Below are positions 38,802 through 52,200 of a DNA stretch of 64,000 nt, piece by piece; position 1 is the stretch's first letter; the number at the start of each line of letters is the position of its first letter. The notes beneath the pieces were generated by a model. It did no database searches. It was not told the DNA's origin and was given only the letters and a program-made list of their open reading frames with translations. The stretch is from contig JAXRKN010000045.1 of the NCBI GenBank assembly GCA_038502055.1, forward strand, positions 3,308,501 through 3,372,500, written 5' to 3'. The stretch is from Tanytarsus gracilentus (taxonomy: Eukaryota; Arthropoda; Insecta; Diptera; Chironomidae). The position numbers and the translations under genes were made by a program.

Positions 38802-41262
38802 ATGATAAAGAAAAGTATTTTCTTATTTATGGTGCTACTGTTTGGTGCCATAACCGCTAATGATTCGTCAAATGATTGGGAATCGAGATGTAATAAGTGT
38901 CGATGTCATTGGAAATCATCAAAGAAAACAGCTGACTGTAAGGACACGGGACAAACGAGTATCCCAGTTGACCTTCACGAAGACATCCAATCACTCGACC
39001 TTTCGAATAATAGAATCGCTGAAATTCGCAAAAAGGAGCTGTCCAATAATAATCTCTTCAATCTTCACAAGTTGATGATTGCAAATGTCACTCTTGAACT
39101 CGTCGACACCGAAGCTTTTTCCGAGCTGTCGATCCTCATCGAACTTGATCTCTCTCATAATGACATTAAGGTTATTCACGCGGGAACATTCCATCCACTC
39201 TTAAAAATCCGAAAAATTCTTTTGCACGATAATGCGCTGACATCGATTGCAGACCGCACTTTCGAGAATTTAATGCACTTGAGTCATGTTGAATTGAATA
39301 ACAATAAAATAGCGACAATTGGCGAGCAGGCATTCCTTAATGTGCCACTGAAGACGGTCTGTTTGGGCAATAATCGCCTACAAAGACTGAATGTTGTAAC
39401 GTTCTCTAATCTAGCACATTTGAGTTCGCTTACACTCGATGGCAATACATGGAATTGCACTTGTGAGCTCAAAGAGTTCCGCAACTTTGTTAAGGACAAA
39501 AAGCTCACAACCGAGATCAAGTGCCATTATCCTGATAAGCTTAGAGGAAAATTTTGGAATGACATTGATGAGGATGAGTTTGCATGTAGTCCTCGGATAG
39601 TGCCGCGAGGACCTTCTCACGTGAAGGCAACGCGAGAGAATGAAACAATAAAGTGCCATGTTAGTGGATCACCTCGACCCACAGTTGAGTGGATTTTTAA
39701 TAAAAGATCACTCCGTGAGAGTGAACATCATAAAATACACACTTTTGAGCCAATTGGCTCTCAGCGTACTGACATTCTTCACTTAGTGAACTCGGAGCTA
39801 ACAATAGTCGGTCTGCGAAGCAACGATGCTGGCAGATACATATGCCGTGCATCAAACCGTGGCGGTGATGCTGAATATGACTTTAACCTAGAAATAAATC
39901 CAGATCTGATAAAAGGCGGTGCTTTTATTCCGCAAACATCAAATACCTTCTTCATGATTCTTTGTATCATTGTCGGCGTGCTATTCATCATCCTCTTTAC
40001 CATTGTGATTCTCTGCTGCTATTGTCGACGCACGACAAAATACCATCAAAAGAATCCATCATCAGATAATACACTTCTCATGTCTCAGACAAACGGCCCA
40101 GTTACAAAGCTGAATGGAAAAGTTCAAAACGACTCGATGCTTGATGGCGGCTCGGTCATAATGGAAATGCAAAAGAGCCTTCTCACTGAAGTGAATCCCG
40201 TTGAGAAACCACCGCGTAGAACTGAAGCAGATTCTATTGAAAAAGATGCCGATGATATCAGCGAAATGAAAAGAACCCTCTTAGACGAGACCATCATAAG
40301 TGAGTCAATTAAATTAATTAATTTAAAATTTAATTTAATGTTTTATATGTCGATATTGATACACAACAACTACCGTGACAATATAATTCGATTGAAACAA
40401 GCCATAACTCACTTTTCTCTCCCCCTTTTCAGCACAAAATGATGATGAGACGAGATCTGTACAGCTATCCGACACGACACAACCGCGCTCGCGTCAAGCA
40501 TTCATTGACGATGGTTTTGGCGGAAATTTATTACCGCCAGATTTATTAGCCTTTCCGCGCTTCCCTCAATCACCCTCGATACAGAGCTCAATTTCGAATA
40601 TTCATGATGCTCGCATTTATGGTCGATCGCCATTGACGAGTCCCGTTTATGGCGAGACAACGCTGCCTTCAAGCGGCTTCCGTACGCTCCAATATCCAAA
40701 GACTGGACGCGCGATAGCATTGGCCACAAATCGCTCTAATTCACCATTCATGCCCGCACCAATAATTTATCCGCCATTAATGAAACAGGGTTATGTTACT
40801 ATTCCTCGAAAGCCACGCACCGGTAGCTGGGCGCCGGCTTTAGTTAGTCATGAATTATCTTCGCCGAGCTCGCCTACCACCGCCACTTTTGAACTTGCCG
40901 AACCCGTGTATGATAATCTCGGGTTGAGAACAACTGCAGGTGGCTCAATAGCGAATCTTAACAAAATCGTTGGCGTGACAAGTCCCGGTGCTAATTTTAA
41001 ATATACAATGAAGGACCGACCACTGCCTGCGACACCAGCGAGTGTGAATGGTGATCATCACCAACTCAATGGATCGATGCGGGGAGAGCCTTTGTATAGT
41101 AGCAGCAGTAATAGTGAGAAGAAAATTCCTCCCCGACCGCCTCCGAAACCATCGAAAAAGGGTGCGGTTGACATGTCCTCAATGATATCATCGACAAATC
41201 CCCAACGCATAACCACAAATGGTCACTTTGAGGATGAAGGCGAAGATGGCACCGAAGTATAA
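38802..41262 (+). CDS. kek5: Kekkon-family LRR-Ig transmembrane receptor, kek5-like (join 38802..40299, 40433..41262)
   Basis: Single-pass cell-surface protein of 775 residues. Seen: signal peptide (about 1-19); N-terminal LRR cap (C30, C33, C35, C46); about seven leucine-rich repeats (65-217); C-terminal cap (C219, C221, C241, C262); one Ig domain (about 270-366; C285, W297, DAGRYIC ending at C348); membrane helix (about 383-407) followed by CRR. The tail holds EMQKSLLTEVNPVEKPPRR, LPPDLLAFP, a PVYDNL tyrosine (Y659), IPPRPPPKP (731-739) and a C-terminal TEV that fits a class I PDZ ligand. The start is fixed by an in-frame TAA at 38793. The order LRR, one Ig, TM defines the kekkon family. 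Drosophila Kek5 affects BMP signalling and epithelia, and Kek1 inhibits EGFR. Assignment to kek5 rests on remembered similarity of ectodomain and tail motifs; kek6 is less likely. No frameshift is seen. No neighbouring gene is visible. Confidence 0.93.
40300..40432 (+). other. Intron of the kekkon-like gene (133 bp, phase 1)
   Basis: Donor ATAA|GTGAGT and acceptor CCCCCTTTTCAG|CA. Splicing joins A (40299) with CA (40433-40434) into a Thr codon and continues the frame as TQNDDETRSVQLSDTTQPRS, typical kek tail sequence. Read through, the frame instead gives Ile/Asn-rich sequence and stops at 40440. The intron lies in the intracellular tail, downstream of the membrane helix. Retention would yield a receptor with a shortened tail lacking the proline-rich and PDZ-ligand parts. 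Confidence 0.9.
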
Positions 41263-42442
41263 CACATGTGTAGAGTTGTGTTTGTCTAGCATGCAGTGCA
41301 TCATCGCCATCATCGTCACCACAACACGATTTCAACTGTCATTGTGATTGAGGTAAGGAGGAAATGGAATGAAAAACGAGTCCATTACGACTGGATTAAG
41401 GCTTGCGGACACAACTATTACATTACTGTGAATTAAAATTGAATTAGGCAAACTATGTGTAGTGGACGATTATGTGTAAATCCTCTCAACAAATACCACA
41501 CACAATACAAAGAGAAAGGGTGGGACACAAATTTTGAATCTTTACTTTTCCAACAAAAGAAAATGAACCAAAAAAACTTACTTTTGAATTCAAACAAATT
41601 TTTAAAATTTATTTTTCTGTAAAGTGTCCCAAACCTTCAAATCAAACACACTTTTGTGATTATCAAAATTAGTTTTTCCACTCTTATATTCTTTCTGTGC
41701 CAATAGACTGACGAAAGAGAAAAAATGAGATAGCTATGAATGAAAATGGTGGTATAAAAACAGTGATGATGGCACGAGTATATAATTAATTGAAAATAAT
41801 GAAAATGCATTACCACATAAAAGCGCCATCATTTTTCTTTCTTTTGCTCTTTTTCTCTTATTGTAATTAAAATGAAATGTATAGTATGCACACAAACAGC
41901 GTTGATATAAATTTAATGAGCAGCGATTCCATAATGAGAAATGTCAGGGTTTTTTTTGTAAAATCTTGTGAAAAGAAAATGTTTGGTTGATTTGGACAAG
42001 TTTATTAAAAACCTTTGAGTTGAGAAATGCATTAATTAAAGTGTAAAGGATCACCTTTAAATTTAATTGTGTTTCAAGCTCGACTCAACATCACAGTAAT
42101 TTTTTTTACAACTTCATATGCTACAAAGGAATTAAAGACCGGATATGCAGTTTTTTCCTTTTCATATTGTAACAAACCACCGCTGACATTTGAAGGATTC
42201 TATTTTACAACATTTTAATTAAATTTCAACACATGTATGGAGCAATTCTCGAGCGAAGGAATTTAATTTGAATTAAACTTTTTTAACAGTTAAAAAAATA
42301 CGAACAATATTATTTTATTTTTTCCTCTAGCAACGTTAAATTTTCGTTAAACACGGGATATTCACGCAACGTCTGCAAGCAAAAGCTTTTTTATGTTTTG
42401 CAATAAACACGAGAGAGGGAAAAAGTACATATAAACTTTTTA
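41263..42442 (+). other. Probable 3' UTR and downstream flank of the kekkon-like gene
   Basis: Non-coding sequence after the TAA stop at 41260-41262. The first canonical AATAAA I find is at 42402-42407, about 1.1 kb after the stop; ATTAAA variants occur near 42035 and 42130. No other gene is seen. The true polyadenylation site cannot be decided from the sequence. Confidence 0.45.
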
Positions 42443-42495
42443 GCGTAACCCACACAAGGTGTGGTAACGCTTATATGCTCGTATTTCCGTCGTCT

Positions 42496-42513
42496 GTCCG
42501 TCCGTCCGTCCGT
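42496..42513. repeat. (GTCC)n microsatellite
   Basis: Four GTCC units followed by GT, inside the left part of the 42.4-kb element. Confidence 0.9.
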
Positions 42514-42736
42514 TCCATCGAGATCTCGGCCCCTGGACCAGCTAGAGACTTCTAGTTTTCGCCAGATGGTAGCTCTTAGGGTCTATATGAGCCCATTTTT
42601 GGAATTTTTTGGGTCATGACCACAGGTCGTGCCACGGACCGCCATAATGTCCATTTTTCATACAAATTTTCTCTTATATGACTTCATGGGTATCGTTGAA
42701 CTCGTGATTGGACCAGGAATCGATTGACATGGATCT

Positions 42737-43077
42737 GAAAATGGAACACTGTGGAAAATGGAACATGGTGGAAAATGGAACACAGTGGAAAATGGAACAC
42801 AGTGGAAAATGGAACATAGTGGAAAATGAAACATGGTGGAAAATGGAACACTGTGGAAAGTGGAACACTGTGGAAAATGGAACACTGTTGAAAATGGAAC
42901 ACTGTTGAAAATGGAACAAAGTGGAAAATGAAACATAGTGAAAAATGGAACGTGCTGGAAAAGGGAACATGGTGGAAAATGGAACATGATGGGAAATGTT
43001 ACAATTGAGCCAAATAGAAATAATGATACACAATGGAAAATAAAACATAGTGGAAAATGGAACATAGTGGCAAATGA
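42737..43077. repeat. 17-bp minisatellite array (consensus GAAAATGGAACACTGTG)
   Basis: About fifteen units in register from 42737 to about 42990, differing mainly at the ACA(C/T)(T/A/G)GTG positions, then a degenerate tail to about 43077. Because 17 is not a multiple of 3 and no unit contains a stop on the minus strand, several overlapping frames stay open (for example 42658-43065 and 42674-43177 on the minus strand). These translate as monotonous repeats and are not genes. Confidence 0.92.
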
Positions 43078-43242
43078 CTTTCCTAAAAAAATATTTTCTT
43101 ATGCTTCCCTTTTGGCTTCCCCAAACGTAATTTCCCTTATGCTTCCCTTTCAGCTTCCCAAAAAAAATCTTCCCCATAATTACATTTCCAATACTGATCT
43201 GTTACAAGTGGGTTACGCGGCAACACCCACGAGTGGGTTTTG

Positions 43243-46200
43243 AAACATTTTTTTACTATGGCAGAGAATTTTTCGTCCAAAAATTTATTTATCATTAAAA
43301 ACTTTATTTATTATCTGAAACTGAGTCTTTCTCTCTCTCTCTCTCTCGCTCAATTATAAATCTCGTCGTGAAAAGTTTTCTCTCTGTGCTTAAAAGCTTT
43401 AAAAAAATTAATTAACAAAATTTTGCCATTTTCTGAAATATGTTCACGACAAAGTTTTATAGAGAGAAGATTTTCTATCCTATGGCTATGTCACAGATAT
43501 ATTTTTTAAAAAAGTCCGAGCATTTGAGCTTTTTTAATTCAGCTTGTATAAAAATATTTTTTAATACAGTAAAATTAAATTTGTCAAATTCCTTCACATG
43601 GATTTTTTTTCAAGTACGGTGCAAAAGAGAGAAGCAGACAATAAAACGTTTGAGAAATGAAATCAAAATGTCAAGTTTTTAATTAAAATCTCTTTTTTAT
43701 GATGTGTAGATTCGAAATGATTCTCATTTAGATTTTTTATCATCTCCTGTAAATATATGCTCATAAAATCAGTTTCATTTTAGAAGAATAAAAAAACGAT
43801 ATGTATAATGATGTGAAAATATGGAAAATGAAACGAGTTAATAGTAACGGAAATACATTAAATTTTTTATCTTCTTTAAATGAGCTGTTAAAATTTTGAT
43901 AGTTTTCAACTCTTTATATTTAAGATGTTCCTCCGTATTTTTTTATCACACTTCATTAGAGAACACTTTTAGTTTTTTTGACAACATTAATTTGTTTTGA
44001 AACAATAAAATGTGATAGAATTTTAACTTAAAAACTTTAAAATTGTTTAAATTTGATAAGACTGATTTATCATCATTTTAATGTTTCAAAACATTTTTTA
44101 ATTTTTAAATGAGATGAAAAAATGTAAAATTATGCTAAATCTTGCAGAAATTTTTTTTTTTAAAACATACAGTTATACAAGTAGAAAATTTTTGTGCTCG
44201 TGACACATTAATCTTCATTTCATATATTATTAATAATTAAATGGTAAATGATAATTTTAATTTTATTATAGGTTTTTTATGAATTAAATTTTTATGTTTT
44301 TTTTTGTATAAGAGCCTTAAAACAATAAAACGATATTTTTATGAACAGAACCCATTATATGTTGAGTTAATTTATTCATATTGCATTTTTTTGATTTTGC
44401 ATATTTTTTTCATGAATTTCAACATCGAAATAAACAGTTGAGAGGTAAAAAATAATTTCCCACGTCAAGCACTTTGAATTTTAATTGGGTGTGCGGATAA
44501 TGACACAAAAAATTATTCAACTCAATTAATACCTCGATTTTTCCAGCTTCGAAGGATGGTCCACAGTTAAATGTGATAATTTAATTTAAATATTAATTAT
44601 TATTTCAATTTCACGGAGTGTGGTGCGACGAGTGCAGCATTAATGATCCTAATTTTATTGAACAATTTCCAAAATTCTCTGGAGGTTAGTGTTGGCACCA
44701 TAAAACATAAAATGTACACACTAACCTATGCGACAAAATCTAAACAAACTTGTTTATTGAATTTTCATTTTTTCTATCGTTTAAAAATATTTACACTTGC
44801 ACTTTGAATTTTTATAAAATTGTTAAATTTTCATCAGATACTTTTTCTAATGACCTAAATGTGCTATCTGCAAAGCAGTTTAATGACGTGTAAACATCGA
44901 TTTAACACTGAGATATTCCTCGCGAAAATTTACAAACAACATTAAATAAATAAATATTCGCGAGCAAACTGGCGCATATCATGCAAAACATGGTGTGTGT
45001 GTGCTGTATGCAGCATGAAGATAAATCTCAAATCGCTAAAGACATAAAATTGCACATATGATAAAGGCTAATTTACACCACCAAGTTACATACATTCACA
45101 CTGGTGCCGAGCAGCAAGGAGAGAATCTATTAAAATAATGTGTTAAGCCGATTATAATCTTTTATGAGAACGAACAGAGTGGGTGCGGAATAGTTTTGCT
45201 GCCAACTTAAACATTCAATGGCGCCATTAAGTAAAGCTTTATAGTTAGAAGGGGATGTAAAGTAACTTTTTTAAAAATATTTATACATGAAATTTTATAT
45301 TTAAACTTTTTTTAATTTAAAAGGATTGAAAATGTAAGTGTAAAAGATAATAAAACAAGTCAAAGTTATTTTGTCTTGATAAAGAGCTTATTTTGAAAAT
45401 TTTCAATGTCAAAAGTTGCAGAAAAACTTTTCATTATGCATTTTTTAGAACAATGCAGAAAATTCTCATTTCCATAGCGGCATCTCCCTCAGGAATGCCT
45501 TTGTGAACCGTAATTAAATCCTTTTGTTCACAATTTTTTCCATTAGCCTGTTTGCGGAGTGTGTCAAGGGAACATCGGACAGCTTATGATATGTAAATGA
45601 GCAAATTATATAAATTAATTAAAGTCCATTAACGATGACTCGTTTGCAGTTGGAGAGAAAACATCACTTGAAGTATTTTTTATTATTATAATTCAGTGAA
45701 GAGCTTTTTGCACTTCTGTCTTATTTGCATGCGCTGTCTGAATCATAATGATGTCAGAGTAAATTTAGCTAAATTATTTTCCATGTTTATTTTAAACAAT
45801 TAACTTTGAAGAAAGTATTTGAAGTTTTTTTAAACAATCAATTTAATTTCATCAATGCAATGAGTACAGTCACGTTTTACAAATCGATGTTTTAATTCAT
45901 TATTATTAAGTAACTGACATGGCATTGTTTACCATCCATCAATAATTTATATCGATGTCGGATAACTTAATTGGATACAACGCGTGCAATTGTCAGCTAC
46001 AGATTGGTTGGAAATATTGAAATTTAAATGCAAATCTAGGCCACCAGGGGATGATGTTATGAAAGTGTTAAAGTGCATGTAAATGCAATTCGGTTAATTT
46101 ATTTGAACTGCAAACTTTTTAAATTTCATGCTGCTGCCTTCGGAAAGAAGCATGAACATTTGGAATTTTTTCGTTTCATACCACTCCATTTTTCATTTCC

Positions 46201-49200
46201 TCATCGAAACTTTAGTCATCAGAAAAACTTTTCGCCATTTTCGCTCAAAAATTTCCTGTGTTCCAATTTTTTTCTCTCTTTATAAAGCTTTGCATATATA
46301 AAAAGGCAAATACGAGTGAGATTGAGTGAAAAATCAATGGTAATGTCAGCATAGCAAAAATATAATTTTTTGCCTATTTTTTTCGGTTGACGAAGCTTAG
46401 AAAATTCTAAAAATTTACCAACCTCTTAAAATTTAATTCAGTTTTTGAGTGGTTATTGAAAGCTAAGCTATGTTTGAATGAGGACAAAAAATTGTCCCAA
46501 AATTTTTACACACAAATTTCAGAAATGTCATGCAAAGGACACAAAATGATGATACACCACTTCACATATTGTAGCATCAAATCCAATTTGATTCTCAAGT
46601 AAGCCGCATACGAAATTATTTTTGGGATTGTATTTTAAAAGTTCATATTTGATTACATTGATGATGAGCACTTGAATTTTTATTTGACTTTAATTTTCTT
46701 AAGAGATTTTGGCAAAAAAATGTTTAAGCTTAATTTTTTGAGAAATTGAAAGTTTTGCAAAAAAATCGACATTCTTCGATCAAAGCGAATTTGATGAGAT
46801 TTCATGCTAAGTGCTCATTTCCGGGAGAGTTTCTTAAACAGCACTCTCTTATGGAAAATCTACAAAAAAGGAAATAAAATGAAAATGGAAAAGTTCTTAA
46901 TATTTATATTTCATCCGATTCCGTCTGCTGCCATTGCTTTTAGACATTTAAATTTATTTGATGGAACAAACTGCTCCTAATACTTTCAACGTTAGCATGT
47001 CTTGTTATAGGTCAAGGTTGAGCTACCTTCGATTTACCTGAAGCCAAAAAAGTTAAATATTCGTATCAATAATCGAGATTTTCGTATTTTCTTTTAACCG
47101 CACAAATTAAATGTCAAACCGCTTATAGCATTAGCGTAAAATTTTCTCAGACAAACGTTGAAATCAACGCAACTAAGTTTAAAATAAATTCTTAATTAAA
47201 GATTTAATTTTTTTATTCAATAAGCTTAATTTAATTTTTACTCATATTCAAGTCAAGACATTAAAAACACAAATAAATTTTGGTATGCTATTTTGGCCTA
47301 AGCCTGGAAGGAAGAGATTACTTTCAATTATCAGCACATCTAATGAGAAAATTAGGGGAGGTTGAGAAAAGGAAGATGATACTATGAGTTTGATATACGG
47401 ACAATGAAAGACTCTGATGTAGATTATGTGGTATTAAAATAAATGCCAATTTGCAATCACAAGAAGGATCTCAAGCTCATGTGACCTATGCGAACTAAGG
47501 GATGAAATCACGTTTTTGGATATTTTGAATGTATGTGACAAATTGGACAAATAATTTTACCTGCAGGGGCAAAAATAACAAAATCTGCTCACATCCGACC
47601 CACTGACATTCATACTCGCATGAAATTTGCACTAATGAATGTAAATATTGATGGGAAAGTTTATCTAATTTGAAACGACCTAACCACATACAAAAGGAAG
47701 CTCCCATTGTCTCTCAATTCATTTCAATTATAGACAATCCACAATTAGATATTTATTCATGCATTTATTCACACACAGAGCAGAGATGAAAATTTAATCT
47801 TTGACAAAATTTCATTGAATTCAATAATGGTTTCGGGTTTGTTAGTTTTTCAAATAAATGCATACAAAACTTTGATGTAAATTCTGCATAGATATTAATT
47901 AAAAAATTTTCTTGAACATTTAACCGCATTTAATAAACTTTTAATTAAATGAGTCGCATTCAAAATTCATCCAAAACTTTCCAAGATTTCTTGATTCAAG
48001 GTTTAACATCCACACACTCGCAAACCCCAATTTTCTTCTTCGTGTGCTTTCGTTTAAAGATTTATTGAAGATTGCGGAAGAAGAGAAATAATATGGAAAT
48101 TTGTGAGCGAATTGAATTTTGTACGAAGAAAAATGAAAATCGTCGTCGAGAGTCATTAAAAATTCAATAGATGGAATTATTGCCTGTTTGGCGTGTCTTT
48201 CATGCGTATGCGATACTACAGCAAGAGTGTGCTAGATAAGGTACAGATGAGATTAGGAGTAAATTCAATTTTGTTACAAGAATTTTCCTAAAACTTACCT
48301 GATGATTTTATCTTCATTGGCTAACGCCTAACAAAGAGAAAAGTTAAAGCTTGAAAGCCACACAAACTTCGTATCAATTTTCTGCATCACTGACTCATAA
48401 AAGATTGAACATTATGGAGATGAACGAAGTTAGTGAATGACCGAGCGAGCGGAAGAACTTTTATGCAACAGAAAAAATACGAGAAATATTTTCCAGTTAT
48501 CTCATTATGAGAGAAAAGAGACTGAAATTTTAGATAGAAAGCAAGAAGGTTGATTAAAAAGTTACGTAAAAAATTTACGGTAAAATTACGAAATTTTAAA
48601 ATTCAAAAGCTTGTCAAGGAAATTTTTTTTTTATTTATCTCTTTTATTCTTTTAATTGGTAATTTCTTACGCTCAACATCATTCAAGCGACCTATATGCT
48701 CTCATAGAGTTTTCTCTGCAAAAAAAATACATACAGAAAGTTATGAAATGATCTCATAAAAATTGCTTGAAATTGAATATAAATTTTCATCCACTACAAA
48801 AGAGGAGAATGAATCGAGGAAGGGAAAATAAAAAAGCGTTTCTCATTGTGTATGTGCATAAATTTGCATTGCCAATGCTTTCCTTTCACAGTTTCACTTC
48901 TTTCAATTTTGCTTCGATGCTACTATTTTTTTTAGAAAAAGTATAAGGAAGGAAAATTACGTTGTCTAAAGTCGTATTTATGATGGTTTTTAACTTTTCT
49001 CTCACGCTGGTGAGTTGAAAAAGGGTTCGTTCGAATTGGCTCTTAAAAGTGAATTTAAAATTTAAAATTAACGGAAAAAAATTCCATATTATATTAATTT
49101 TAAAATTTTTTGTATCAAGTTTTTTTAAAAAAAATTTAACGCGAATTTTAAATCAAACATTACTTTTCTCGCAAACTTTATCATGTTCGCTGTAACAATA

Positions 49201-52200
49201 AGCTTTTGATTTTCCTGCAAACTTTTTTTTCAGGACTTGGGGTGCGAGGAGAGTGTAAAAATTCAATTTAAACCTTGTTTCTGCATTGTGAAAAAATGGA
49301 AAGTGGCAATTCAGACTAGAGCTAACTAAAAAAGCAATAAAATTCGCCAACTAATTAAACGCAAAAGTTTCAAAGACAAAAGGATTACAAAAATGTTATT
49401 AGAACCTCGAATCAAAAGCTATTCATGAAAGATAAAAAGTGATTACACGCTTTGGCAATCTTACATAAAAAAATCAGTTAAACGATCATGAATTTCAGCC
49501 ATAAAATACTGAACTCGCGATGTATATATCCAAAAATATTCAATATGGATCGAGCGCAGAGAGCTGCGAACATAAATCCAATAAAATGGATCATAATTAA
49601 CAACAGCAGTGCGAACATGCTTCGAGCGAGAGCGAAAGGCAATAGAGTCAAGGGCGGCAAGAATGATTTATAGATTTAATTAATTGAGTTTGACAACGAT
49701 TTTTATATAGAAATTTATTGGGAGCGAGCTAGAAAAATAGTTAAAATCCAATCAACGATGCTCTACCCCATAACGAATTGTGCTCTCAATTTTGCAAGTA
49801 CGTTCCATAATTTTAAAGAGTTTGTAGTAAGAGAAATAATTATGTTAAGTTAAACTATGTTAATTTTGATAAATGCAAGGCTCTTCCAGATTGATTTAAT
49901 TAGATAAAAAGCAGTTAACAAATTTTATTTACCATCCAGAAATGAATTTTACACTAACTTAATAAATTATCTAACTCCAGTGCAGCTTGATTGCTCAATT
50001 AAAATTTTTATGAGGATATCAGTAACGACTTCCAACTCAACCACCAATATGCTCTCATAAATAATTCAATGAAGCGAATTAATTCGAGGAAAATATAATT
50101 TTTCCATGTATAAAAATGTACATGAAATTTAATGCACTCGTCGTACCTCTTCATCATTGCATGTCGATTTTTCACTCTATAACGTGTGCTCTGAAGCTTT
50201 CAATCAATACATTTCGAAACAAGGGGATGACTAGAGAGAATTTTTTCACCTAGATTGCATCAAATCAACTTTTTTTTCATGTTAAAAAGTTTTTGTCAAG
50301 TTTAATACATTTTCTTTCGGCTTTTAAAAAATAATTTATAATTTTGTTAATGAAAAATAAATCTGTAAAAAAATTGTAAATCTGAAGGAAATCCTTCTAA
50401 TTAATGAGAATGACTTAATTAGTTCAACTAATAAAAAAATTGTTTTTTGTCTGCTTGTTTATTTTAATATCTGATAGAAACCACAAAAATGAGTATCGAC
50501 ACGTCAAAAAAATGAATGCTGGTACCGATAAATTATTTTCCTTCCCTCAATTTTATTCACCTGACATTACATTATGGCAATCAATACTTAATGAGAATGG
50601 GAAGCTTTAATAAAATTCTTTTTGTGCTGTCCTATAGTAATTTTTATGACCACACAAAAATTGTTTTGATGTTAATTGAAATTTTGGTTTTACACAAAGG
50701 AAGCAAAATTAATTTTCCCATGACTGCAACTGTTTAATGAAAAATTATTTGATAAGCTTCAATTGTCACTTTGTGTTCATTTTAGAATATAATACCCGCT
50801 CGGTTTGTATGGTGGATTGTGGTGTACTTTATTATTTGTGACGATTTTTTTATTAAAATTATTGACCAAGGTATAATGAAAGTTTTTTGCTTCACTGTCA
50901 AAAATTTTCCAAAATCTACAATATTTAAATTTATTTGCTTTAAATTTCCATCCAAAATTGTTCACTAATTATGCAATTTCAATGATGAAAAAATTGTTTG
51001 ATGCCTACAACCCTTGTCCATACATTAATAAACCATACCGACTCTTTCTCTCCAAACTCAACCGAAAATTGTGTAAATTTCCACATATGTGAAGTGTAAA
51101 TAAATTTTAATTAAACATGGAGCGAATGAAGTGTAGTAATTTATTGATTTAACAGCGCAATGAAATAAAATTAATTGTAGATTTTTCATTAAATAATTAA
51201 CAAACATGTAAATAAAGTTTAAACTGTAAATGATTTTTGCTAGATAATTTTTTAAAATTGTTTCCATTTAATTTTTACTGATAGCTCTCCATTAAATTGT
51301 CTTTACTAATATGAGGGAGTCATGATGTTAATGTAGGTAATTATGAAATTAATATATGAAGAAAAATGAAAATGAGAAACAATATTTTTTTATATATTTG
51401 ATGAAAACATAATGGAGATTTAATTATGATAAACTGATGCATTCGAGAATTGCATTAAGTATAAACTCATTAATTTGAAATGTGTGAATAAAAAAACATA
51501 ATTAATTGAGAATAAGACCTAGATAAAAGATACTCAAATTAATTGAAAGAAAAAATTCGTTATATATCTGGAAAAATTAATGAAATAAAATGTCGGATGA
51601 TGATGATGTTCTGTTGAAGTATGATGAAATGATGATTAAATAAAATGATGAAAATTTATGGCTGTTTTAGCGTTTTTATTCATTGCAGAAAAATTTTGTA
51701 CCTTGTATATTCTTCAAATCGAAAATTATTTTACCACAAGAAGTAAAAATCATTTTTGGATTTATCGAAAGATTTGCTAATAAAATTCTTTCCCGCCAGC
51801 ACTTAAAAGCAATCACTCATCAATCATACCCGAAAATGCTTTTTCGCTCAATCAATCTACTTACTTGAAGAATGTTCGTCAGCTTACGCTCGAGGAGATC
51901 TTTAAGTTGACATTTAAGTTCTCTCTGGTTGATAAGTGATAAAATTGGAATTTTCAGTCAATTTGTGACGAAGAATTACTTACAAGGAAAAGCAAAATGT
52001 CATCCATAAATAACCCCTTCCGCACTTTGGTTAAGAATTTTCAAAGTGCAGACACTCGAGTTGGAAATTTTAAATTTGTTGGAGTTTAAATTTTTCTACT
52101 GATTTTTATTTATATTTTATATGAATGTGTCTCAACCTTACTATGCTCTCTGAACGTAAAAGAGAAAAGTTAAGTATTCTTCATGTCAGAAGGATTTTTT

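Larger units (their letters stand above)
42443..43242. mobile_element. Second repeat element with subterminal inverted repeats, hairpins and a 17-bp minisatellite
   Basis: Perfect 11-bp inverted repeats, GCGTAACCCAC (42443-42453) and GTGGGTTACGC (43208-43218), bracket the element. The left one runs into a hairpin (CCACAC-AAG-GTGTGG). Just outside the right one is another (ACCCAC-GA-GTGGGT, 43225-43238). Inside, in order: a (GTCC)4 tract (42496-42513); a unique segment; about 90 bases (42645-42735) shared with family 1, containing CATACAAATTTTCTCTTATA; a 17-bp minisatellite; and a pair of related ~40-bp units (43097-43165) carrying CTTATGCTTCCCTTT. There is no transposase. Subterminal repeats, a 3' stem-loop and a tandem core are the organisation of Helentron-type non-autonomous elements, but no autonomous partner is visible here. 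Confidence 0.65.

Noticed and set aside
40300..40442. Reading the kek exon through to the stop at 40440 as the true C-terminus
   Set aside because: Consensus GTGAGT and pyrimidine-rich CAG splice sites join two typical kek tail segments in frame; the read-through residues look like intron.
42658..43177. Minus-strand frames of 135 and 167 codons (and 72 codons) as genes
   Set aside because: They are translations of the 17-bp minisatellite in different frames, with monotonous periodic peptides and no start context or splice evidence.
49478..49673. Sense and antisense 60-codon frames in a GC-richer patch
   Set aside because: No recognisable family, and both strands are open, so coding direction is not supported; left only as a note in the flanking interval.
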